Below are positions 35,211-44,242 of a stretch of 64,000 bases of DNA, piece after piece. The translations under genes were made by a program, and so were the position numbers. Source of the stretch: Burkholderiales bacterium (GTDB taxonomy: Bacteria; Pseudomonadota; Gammaproteobacteria; Burkholderiales; Burkholderiaceae_C); NCBI GenBank assembly GCA_028868855.1, contig JAGWTR010000004.1, forward strand, positions 62,001 through 126,000. The letters run 5' to 3'. Numbering within the stretch: position 1 is the first letter of the stretch; each line of letters starts with the position of its first letter. The notes beneath the pieces were generated by a model. The model searched no databases, was not told the origin of the DNA, and worked only from the letters and a program-made list of their open reading frames with translations.

Positions 35211-37349
35211 TCAGTGGCGCGAACGACGCACCAGACTGCCCACATCCAGAATCAAAGCGACGCGGCCGTCACCCATGATCGTGGCACCCGACACATCATT
35301 GACCTTTCGGTAGTTGCTTTCCAGATTCTTGACCACAACCTGCTGCTGGCCCAACAACTCGTCCACCAGCAGGGCCACGCGGCCGTTTTCGGCTTCCACC
35401 ACAACCATGATGGCACCACCCGGCTCGGAATTGAAGCGAGGCACCTGAAAGACCTGTTCCAGCTCAAGGACGGGCATGTACTCTTCGCGCACCTCGACCA
35501 CACGACCCGAGCCCCCGATGGTCTTGACCATCTCCTCGTTCACCTGGAAGCTCTCGACCACGGACGACAGCGGGACGATGTAGACCTCTTCGCCCACGCC
35601 CACGCTCATGCCATCCATGATGGCCAGCGTCAGCGGCAGGCGCACCGACACGCGCATGCCATAGCCTTCGGCAGAGTCGATCTCCACCGTGCCCCCCAGC
35701 GAGGTGATGTTGCGCTTGACCACGTCCATGCCGACACCCCGGCCCGACACGTCCGTCACCACGTCGGCGGTCGAAAAACCCGGCGCGAAGATCAGACCCC
35801 ACACCTCGGCATCGCTCATGGTGTCGGGGGCATCAATGCCCTTCTCGCGCGCCTTTGAAATCAACTTTTCGCGGTTCAGGCCTTTGCCATCGTCGCGCAC
35901 TTCAATGACGATCGAGCCGCCCTGGTGCGAGGCCGCCAGCGTGATGGTGCCCACTTCAGGCTTGCCTCGGGCCAGGCGGTCGGCCGGCAACTCAATGCCG
36001 TGGTCGCACGAGTTGCGGACCAGGTGGGTCAGCGGGTCGGTGATCTTTTCAACCAGGCCCTTGTCGAGTTCGGTGGCCTCGCCTTGCGTGACCAGCTCAA
36101 CCTTCTTACCCAGCTTGTTGGCCAGGTCGCGCAACATGCGAGGGAAACGGCTGAACACGGTCGACATCGGAATCATCCGAATCGACATCACCGCTTCTTG
36201 CAGGTCGCGAGTGTTGCGGTCCAGGTCGGTCAGGCCACTCATCAGTTGCTGGTACAGCACCGGGTCCACGCCGCGGCTGTTTTGCGCCAGCATGGCCTGG
36301 GTAATGACCAGCTCGCCCACCAGATTGATCAACTGGTCGACCTTCTCCACCGACACGCGCAGGGTGGAGGACTCCAGCCCCGCCGCCTGTTGCTTGTCCG
36401 CCTTGGCAACCGGCTTGGCGACAGCTGTCAAGGGGGCCTGGTTGTCTCCGCCAACGGACGCTGTGGCGACGCCGGACGTCGCAGGGGCACCAGGCGCGTT
36501 GTCAAAGAATCCGTAGCCCTTTTCATGGGGCCCGACGGTCGACGGAGGGTCATTGAAAAACCCATAGCCCGGATCCACATCCTCGACCGAATACCACGGC
36601 AGGAAATTGACCTGCTCGCGCGCCACATGGAAGGTGAACAAGTCGAGCAAATCGGATTCAGAGGTGGCCGTGTCGACTTTGAATCGACGCACCCTTGCCA
36701 GCTCCGGCAGATCAGGCAGGGCCTCAATGGCGCCCAGTCCGTCGATTTCCTTGAACAGGTCCAGCAAATTGTCGGCTTCCGCAGGGTGACCCAGCGGCCC
36801 CACCTGCAACTCAACGGTGCGCTGGCCTTCAGTGGGAGCCACTGTCAGCGCGGAATCAGTGACCACAGGGGCACTCGCAACCTCGGCGGGCTGGGCCACC
36901 ACCGGTGCAGCAGTGCCCGTCGCCGGGATTTCGCCCGCCACCAAGGCGCGAATCTTCACGAGCAGTTCCACGGTATCAATGGGGTCGCCACCGTTACCCT
37001 GGTGCCGCGCCAGTTGCGCCTTGAGGGCATCGCCCGAGGCCAGCAACACATCGACCATGCTGGCATCAGGCGCCAACTCATGCCGACGCAGTTTGTCCAG
37101 CAAGGTTTCCATCTGGTGGGTCAACTCGGCCACGTCACTGAAACCAAAGGTGGCCGCGCCACCCTTGATGGAGTGGGCACAACGAAAGATCGCATTGAGC
37201 TCTTCGTCGTCGGCCGCCGTGATGTCCAGCCCCAGCAGGAGCTGTTCCATGTTTTCCAGGTTCTCACCGGCCTCTTCAAAAAAGACCTGATAAAACTGGC
37301 TGAGATCGATCCCCGCCGATTGGCTGTTGTCGGTGTGCGTGTCTGCCAT
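35211..37349 (-). CDS. cheA: Chemotaxis histidine kinase CheA
   Basis: 712 residues. The N-terminal HPt domain carries the phosphorylated His in RCAHSIKGGAATFGF (H59). A variable, Ala/Pro-rich stretch (~145-340) replaces a clear CheY-binding domain and contains a repeated element (DPGYGFFNDPP and EKGYGFFDNAP). Next are the dimerisation domain (ESSTLRVSVEKVDQLINLVGELVITQAML), the ATP-binding boxes (LVRNSCDHGIE, DDGKGLN, FSTADVVTDVSGRGVGMD) and the C-terminal CheW-like domain. It phosphorylates the adjacent CheY. The cheY gene precedes it by 30 bp. Confidence 0.96.
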   Translation of the reverse strand: MADTHTDNSQSAGIDLSQFYQVFFEEAGENLENMEQLLLGLDITAADDEELNAIFRCAHSIKGGAATFGFSDVAELTHQMETLLDKLRRHELAPDASMVDVLLASGDALKAQLARHQGNGGDPIDTVELLVKIRALVAGEIPATGTAAPVVAQPAEVASAPVVTDSALTVAPTEGQRTVELQVGPLGHPAEADNLLDLFKEIDGLGAIEALPDLPELARVRRFKVDTATSESDLLDLFTFHVAREQVNFLPWYSVEDVDPGYGFFNDPPSTVGPHEKGYGFFDNAPGAPATSGVATASVGGDNQAPLTAVAKPVAKADKQQAAGLESSTLRVSVEKVDQLINLVGELVITQAMLAQNSRGVDPVLYQQLMSGLTDLDRNTRDLQEAVMSIRMIPMSTVFSRFPRMLRDLANKLGKKVELVTQGEATELDKGLVEKITDPLTHLVRNSCDHGIELPADRLARGKPEVGTITLAASHQGGSIVIEVRDDGKGLNREKLISKAREKGIDAPDTMSDAEVWGLIFAPGFSTADVVTDVSGRGVGMDVVKRNITSLGGTVEIDSAEGYGMRVSVRLPLTLAIMDGMSVGVGEEVYIVPLSSVVESFQVNEEMVKTIGGSGRVVEVREEYMPVLELEQVFQVPRFNSEPGGAIMVVVEAENGRVALLVDELLGQQQVVVKNLESNYRKVNDVSGATIMGDGRVALILDVGSLVRRSRH

Positions 37350-37379
37350 GTCCGGCTCCTGATGTTCGTTGTTGTGCGC

Positions 37380-37742
37380 TCAGCGAATCACCTTCTTGAT
37401 GACTTCAAGAAGCTTGTTGGGGTCGAAAGGCTTGACCAGCCAACCCGTGGCACCCGCAGCGCGGCCGGCCATCTTCATTTGGTCGCTGGACTCGGTGGTC
37501 AGAATCAGGATCGGCGTGACCTTGAACTGGGCGCTGTCGCGCAGCTTCTTGGTCAGGCTGATACCGTCCATGCGAGGCATGTTCTGGTCGGTCAGCACGA
37601 GGTCAAAACTGCATCCGTCGGCCTTTTCCCAGGCGTCCTGACCATCCACGGCTTCGACGACGTTGTAGCCGGCGCTCTTGAGCGTGAAAGAAACCATCTG
37701 GCGCATTGAAGCTGAATCGTCGACGGCAAGGATCGAATGCAT
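37380..37742 (-). CDS. cheY: Chemotaxis response regulator CheY
   Basis: 120 residues, receiver only. D8-D9 form the acidic pocket, D52 (VLTDQNMPRMDG) is the phosphoacceptor and K104 (VKPFDP) is conserved. It would be phosphorylated by the adjacent CheA. It lies between the CheZ-like gene and cheA. Confidence 0.95.
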   Translation of the reverse strand: MHSILAVDDSASMRQMVSFTLKSAGYNVVEAVDGQDAWEKADGCSFDLVLTDQNMPRMDGISLTKKLRDSAQFKVTPILILTTESSDQMKMAGRAAGATGWLVKPFDPNKLLEVIKKVIR

Positions 37743-37817
37743 GTCGCTCTCCGGTACTTAAAATTAAATTGACCCAATCAACGATTGGTCGGTATTTCGG
37801 CAGGTGAGAAAAAAGCT

Positions 37818-38276
37818 TTAGAACAACTCCACAGACCCCGCATCCATTTCGTCCTGAGTGACGGGATTGGGTCGCAAGGGGGCTTCGTCCACCACGGCTT
37901 CCCCCTCAGGGTCGTCCCCCATCGCATCCCGGGCGATCTGCTCGGCACAGCTTTTCAAGCGTCGATTGGTGTGCCCGATCAGCTGGGTGGCCATGTCCTG
38001 GAACTGCAAGGCGGTCACGGTCCGGTACAGCGTCTGCAAGGTATCGTGCAGGGCCGAAGGCGACTCATGCCCGCCTGCATCAATCGCAGCGCCCAGTTGG
38101 TGGGCCGCGCCATGGAATCCGTCAAGCAAGGCGCCACAGGCGTCATCCAACAGGCGCTGAAGTCGCTCCAGGTCGTTGGTCGCCGTCATCAGGTGATCTT
38201 GCAACTCGGCCGCCATCAGCAGCGGCATTTCTTGCGATGGCGGCCGAAAGGTCTCGGGCTCTTCGTTCGTCAACAT
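37818..38276 (-). CDS. CheZ-like protein (putative CheY-P phosphatase)
   Basis: 152 residues, mostly helical and acidic. The segment LQFQDMATQLIGHTNRRL near residues 90-107 matches the CheZ-type catalytic helix, with an Asp and a Gln four residues apart (D-M-A-T-Q), as in the D-x-x-x-Q pair of CheZ. The rest is too divergent to assign by eye. The C-terminal tail (DEMDAGSVELF) is acidic and ends in a hydrophobic stretch, reminiscent of the CheY-binding C-terminus of CheZ. As first gene of the cheY-cheA-cheW operon, a phosphatase role is reasonable but unproven. Confidence 0.6.
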   Translation of the reverse strand: MLTNEEPETFRPPSQEMPLLMAAELQDHLMTATNDLERLQRLLDDACGALLDGFHGAAHQLGAAIDAGGHESPSALHDTLQTLYRTVTALQFQDMATQLIGHTNRRLKSCAEQIARDAMGDDPEGEAVVDEAPLRPNPVTQDEMDAGSVELF

Positions 38277-38331
38277 CGTGACTCCGTTGGGAAGGCATAG
38301 CGGTGTGCTTCAAGCACCCAGGTCATTCCCT

Positions 38332-38339
38332 ATATCGGC
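38332..38339 (-). promoter_or_regulatory. Possible sigma-28 (FliA) -10 element for the chemosensory operon
   Basis: On the minus strand GCCGATAT matches the FliA -10 consensus GCCGATAA at 7 of 8 positions, 56 bp upstream of the CheZ-like ATG. The region 11 bp further upstream does not match the -35 TAAAGTTT well. FliA control of chemotaxis operons is common, so the site is worth noting, but the call is weak. Confidence 0.35.
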
Positions 38340-38451
38340 ACATCCAAGCAGAAAGTGTGCAGGGTTGATAGAATTTTTCACGTTTCCAGTGCGCAGGTAG
38401 TCACAATGACGCGGGAAAACTTGGCGCAAATCGAAGGATTGAAAACTGCAC

Positions 38452-39678
38452 GTGTCCGACTCCTCATCCATGCCCCTCATCGCGCCTTTCGGCGACCGTC
38501 CTGACTGCCAGGTGCCCATGCCGCCCACACGCCTGCGGGTGCTGCACCTGGAAGACAGTGAGCCCGACCACGACCTGGTGATGTTTTATCTGGCTCGCGG
38601 TGGGATTGAGGCCGATGTGCTGCGCGTCGAGGACGAAGCTGGCTTGAGCGAAGCCCTGGAGCAGGACTGGGACCTGATCCTGTCGGACTACAACCTGCCG
38701 GGCTATTCGGGCCTGTCGGCCCTGGCCAAAGTACGGGCCCTGGGCAAACTGGTGCCCTTCATCCTGGTGTCCGGTGAAATCGGCGAGGACATCGCCGTGC
38801 AGGCCATGCGCAATGGCGCCAACGACTACCTGCTCAAGAGCAATCTGGCGCGACTGGCCCCCGCCGCCCTGCTGGCCATCGAGGCCAACCGCACCCGCAT
38901 TGCCAAACAACATACCGACCTGGCTCTGAGCCGCTCGCGCCAGCAAATCCGCGAACTCGCCCAGCATTTGCAGACCTCGATCGAGCAGGAACGCGCGGCC
39001 ATCGCCCGCGAAATCCACGACGACGTGGGCGGCGCCCTGACCGCCGTCAAGTTCGACCTGGCCTGGATTGCCAGGCACGCCAACAGCCCCGACATTGCCG
39101 AGCACGTTCAGCAGGCCATGGAGGCCCTGACCATGGCCCATGAGGCCAGCCAGCGGATCATGCACAACCTGCGCCCAGCCATCCTGGAACAAGGCCTGGT
39201 GGCCGCGCTGCAATGGATGGCCGAGCGTTTTGCCAAGCGCACCGGCATCGCCACCGAATTTCGCACCAGCCAGGAACAGATGGTGCTGTCGGCGGGCGTG
39301 CCGCTGGTGGCCTACCGTTTTGCCCAGGAAGCCCTGACCAATGTATCCAAACACGCCCACGCCAGTCGCGTCAGCGTGGACCTGGCGCAAGCGGGCGGTG
39401 TGCTGTCCCTGGAAGTGAGCGACAACGGCCAGGGGCTCAATGACGACGACCTGGCCAAGGCCCGCTCTTTTGGCATTCGGGGTTTGCACGAGCGCGCCGA
39501 AACCGTGGGCGGCTGGGTGGACATCAGCAGTGGCGCCAATGGCACAACCTTGATCCTGTCAGTACCGCTGTCGGGCCCGGAAAACGGATTCCTGGATGCA
39601 TTTGCGCCAGAATTGACCATCGATGCCGTCGGCACCGAAGGCGACCCTGACGACCCCACCGCATGGGGCATCCAATGA
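38452..39678 (+). CDS. Cytoplasmic REC-histidine kinase (HisKA_3 type)
   Basis: 408 residues from a GTG start. An N-terminal receiver (residues ~28-150, phosphoacceptor D79 in LILSDYNLPGYSGL, K in YLLKSN) is followed by a coiled linker and a NarL-partner kinase core with H189 in AIAREIHDDVGGALTAVKFDL. The HATPase domain shows AYRFAQEALTNVSKHAHA and SDNGQGLNDDD. No membrane segment is present. The receiver placed before the kinase suggests it takes a phosphoryl or protein signal from another system, perhaps the CheA system encoded divergently. It overlaps its regulator gene by ATGA. Confidence 0.88.
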   Translation: MSDSSSMPLIAPFGDRPDCQVPMPPTRLRVLHLEDSEPDHDLVMFYLARGGIEADVLRVEDEAGLSEALEQDWDLILSDYNLPGYSGLSALAKVRALGKLVPFILVSGEIGEDIAVQAMRNGANDYLLKSNLARLAPAALLAIEANRTRIAKQHTDLALSRSRQQIRELAQHLQTSIEQERAAIAREIHDDVGGALTAVKFDLAWIARHANSPDIAEHVQQAMEALTMAHEASQRIMHNLRPAILEQGLVAALQWMAERFAKRTGIATEFRTSQEQMVLSAGVPLVAYRFAQEALTNVSKHAHASRVSVDLAQAGGVLSLEVSDNGQGLNDDDLAKARSFGIRGLHERAETVGGWVDISSGANGTTLILSVPLSGPENGFLDAFAPELTIDAVGTEGDPDDPTAWGIQ

Positions 39679-40304
39679 TCAAAGTCATTCTGTGTGACGA
39701 CCACGCGCTGATCCGTCGCGGCATTCGCGACACCCTCGCCGACGCGGACGACATCGACGTCGTCGGTGAAGCCTCCGACTATGGCGAGTTGCGTGGCCTG
39801 CTGCGCGAACGCACCTGCGACGTGTTGGTGCTGGACATCAACCTGCCGGGCCGCAGTGGCCTGGACGTATTGCACGTCCTGAAGGAAGAAGGCACCGCTT
39901 TGAAGGTGCTGGTGGTGTCCATGTACCCCGAAGACCAATACGCGATGCGGGCCCTCAAGGCCGGCGCCTCGGGCTACCTCAACAAGGGCAGCGATGCCGC
40001 GCAGATCGTCGCGGCTGTGCGCACGGTCGCTCAGGGCAAAAAGTATGTGACGCCCGAGATGGCGCAAATGCTGGTGGACAACCTGACCACCCCGGCGCCC
40101 GAAGATGCGCACCAGAAGCTGTCCGACCGCGAGTTGCAGACCCTGGTGATGATCGCCTCGGGCCGCAAGCTATCGGACATCGCCGAGCAACTGCTGCTCA
40201 GCCCCAAGACCGTGAGCGTGTACCGCGCGCGGGTGCTGGAAAAGCTCGGGCTGGACAACAACTCCGAGCTGACGGTCTACGCCATTCGCAACGGTTTGGT
40301 TTGA
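39675..40304 (+). CDS. NarL/FixJ-type response regulator
   Basis: 209 residues from ATG 39675 overlapping the kinase stop (ATGA). The receiver has D8-D9, D54 (LVLDINLPGRSG) and K in YLNKGSDA; note K is preceded by N rather than the usual T/V. The C-terminal LuxR-type HTH is LSDRELQTLVMIASG then SPKTVSVYRARVLEKLGL. It is the cognate regulator of the upstream kinase. Target genes are not evident. Confidence 0.92.
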   Translation: MIKVILCDDHALIRRGIRDTLADADDIDVVGEASDYGELRGLLRERTCDVLVLDINLPGRSGLDVLHVLKEEGTALKVLVVSMYPEDQYAMRALKAGASGYLNKGSDAAQIVAAVRTVAQGKKYVTPEMAQMLVDNLTTPAPEDAHQKLSDRELQTLVMIASGRKLSDIAEQLLLSPKTVSVYRARVLEKLGLDNNSELTVYAIRNGLV

Positions 40305-40313
40305 CAAGGCGGC

Positions 40314-40330
40314 CGCCAGCCGAGCTGGCG
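40314..40330. terminator. Hairpin between convergent regulator and uvrD genes
   Basis: CGCCAGC, three bases, GCTGGCG: a perfect 7-bp stem in the 27-bp gap between the two stop codons. It has no T-run on either side, so intrinsic termination is uncertain. Placement between convergent genes suggests it serves both. Confidence 0.4.
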
Positions 40331-40331
40331 A

Positions 40332-42812
<2,481 letters not shown>

Positions 42813-42814
42813 CT

Positions 42815-42840
42815 AAAAATTGTAGGCGGCAACCGCCCAC
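42815..42840 (-). terminator. Intrinsic terminator after the nitronate monooxygenase gene
   Basis: The minus-strand RNA reads GUGGGCGG, UUG, CCGCCUAC, an 8-bp stem with one G-U pair, then AAUUUUU. It lies 45 bp after the nitronate monooxygenase stop and ends only 2 bp before the uvrD ATG. This is the best intrinsic terminator I see in the window. The T-run overlaps the candidate uvrD -10. Confidence 0.6.
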
Positions 42841-42884
42841 ATTCTCAGAAAGCGCCTGTCAATCGGTGGGCCCAAGGCCGCGAT

Positions 42885-44135
42885 TCAGGCCACGGCGACG
42901 CTCTGCGGGCTCAACAGGCGGTCCAGCAGGTCGCGCACGCTGCGGATCTGATCACCAAAGGGCAAGGCCCCGACGCCCCGAAAGAACAGGCCCTTCTTGA
43001 CGTCGCCTCGCATGGCGGCAGAGAGTTGGTTGTCGATGCAGAATTGACCCCAGCCTTGCAGGCCATCGCGCAGACCGCACTGGGCCAGGCAGTCAAAGGC
43101 CTTGGTGCAGCGGCTCTTGGCATGGGCCACGGCTTGCAGACGGTGCTCGATCTTGAGGTAAGCCTTCAACCAGGGCGTGCCCACCGCGCGCGCCGGCAGG
43201 CCCGCCACGCTGGTGAATTCGACCATGTCCTCGTCGCGTGCCTCGGCCAGGATGCGTTTGAATTCGTCATGGGCATCGCATTCCTGCGTCACGGCAAAGG
43301 GCGTCCCCAATTGCACGCCGGCCGCGCCGAGGCCCTGCAGGCGCCGGATGTCGTCAAAGCTGCGAACACCGCCGGCTGCAATCAGGGGAATGCGTCCTTC
43401 AAGACCGGCGGCGCGCAGAAATGCCAAGGTCTCAGGGATGACACGTTCAAAGTCAAAACGGGGGTCGTTCAGATCGGCAATCTTGGCCGCGCCGAGGTGC
43501 CCCCCGGCCAGGCGCGGGTGCTCAATCACGATGGCATCGGGCAGGCGCTTCTTGCGCTCCCATTTCTTGACAATGAGCTGCACACCGCGCGAGTCGGACA
43601 GGATAGGCACCAGCAGCGCCTTGGGGTGGTCCTGCGCCAAATCGGGCAAGTCCAGGGGCAAGCCTGCCCCCACCACCACAGCGTCGATGCCCGCCTCCAG
43701 CGCGCGCTTGACATAGGCGGTGTAATCGCTCACGGCACGCATCACGTTCATGGCCAGCAGGCCGCGCCCTTGCGCATGCTCGCGGGCGGCTTGGACCTCA
43801 CGCGTGACAGCCTCCAGATTGGCCTCGTTGATGGCCACCTTGGTGGCTTCGTCCTGACCGACACGCGAGGCCAGGCCCTGCGTGCGCTCCATCAAGTCGG
43901 GGTGGTGCCGACGCAGATCGACCGCCGACAAGGTGCCCATGCCGCCTTGTGCTGCCACGGCGCCCGCCAATCGATGCGCCGACACGCCAATGCCCATGCC
44001 ACCCTGGACAATGGGCAGCAATTGACGCCCCCCCAGAGTCATGCCCTGGAGTCCGCTGGCCAGCAACTTGCGCGTCAGCCCCGGTTCGATGTGAGGGAAA
44101 TCGGCGGGGACATCAGCGGGTTCGTTCAGGTTCAT
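42885..44135 (-). CDS. Nitronate monooxygenase family flavoprotein
   Basis: 416 residues from ATG 44135 (MNLNEPADVPADFP). A TIM-barrel FMN enzyme of the NMO/2-nitropropane dioxygenase family: PIVQGGMGIGVSAHRLAGAVAAQGGMGTL at the N-terminus, DAVVVGAGLPLDLP, LIAAGGVRSFDDI and GAAGVQLGTPFAVTQEC (phosphate binding). A Cys-rich patch (SRCTKAFDCLAQCGLRD) near the C-terminus is unusual for classical NMO and resembles a subgroup related to PfaD-like proteins. The substrate is not certain. A palindrome TGTGCACA lies about 40 bp upstream of the start. Confidence 0.85.
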   Translation of the reverse strand: MNLNEPADVPADFPHIEPGLTRKLLASGLQGMTLGGRQLLPIVQGGMGIGVSAHRLAGAVAAQGGMGTLSAVDLRRHHPDLMERTQGLASRVGQDEATKVAINEANLEAVTREVQAAREHAQGRGLLAMNVMRAVSDYTAYVKRALEAGIDAVVVGAGLPLDLPDLAQDHPKALLVPILSDSRGVQLIVKKWERKKRLPDAIVIEHPRLAGGHLGAAKIADLNDPRFDFERVIPETLAFLRAAGLEGRIPLIAAGGVRSFDDIRRLQGLGAAGVQLGTPFAVTQECDAHDEFKRILAEARDEDMVEFTSVAGLPARAVGTPWLKAYLKIEHRLQAVAHAKSRCTKAFDCLAQCGLRDGLQGWGQFCIDNQLSAAMRGDVKKGLFFRGVGALPFGDQIRSVRDLLDRLLSPQSVAVA

Positions 44136-44198
44136 GGCGGCCTTCAAACTGGGCAAAACAATTAAAATACACTTGTGCACAGTTTGCGCGAACCCGAG

Positions 44199-44235
44199 GA
44201 TTTGGCTTGGACATAGATCAAATCCAAGCCAGATC
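44199..44235 (-). terminator. Long stem-loop just downstream of nrdJ
   Basis: Arms GATTTGGCTTGGA (44199-44211) and TCCAAGCCAGATC (44223-44235) pair with one mismatch in 13, with an 11-nt loop. It begins 7 bp after the nrdJ stop on the minus strand. No T-run follows, so it may act as a 3' mRNA-end stabiliser or a Rho-linked terminator rather than an intrinsic one. Confidence 0.5.
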
Positions 44236-44242
44236 ACAGACC

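Noticed and set aside
44208-44221. FNR-like TGGAC-N4-ATCAA between nrdJ and the nitronate monooxygenase gene
   Set aside because: The left half-site is degenerate, the site lies within the nrdJ 3' stem-loop and is about 80 bp from the next start, so it is probably chance.
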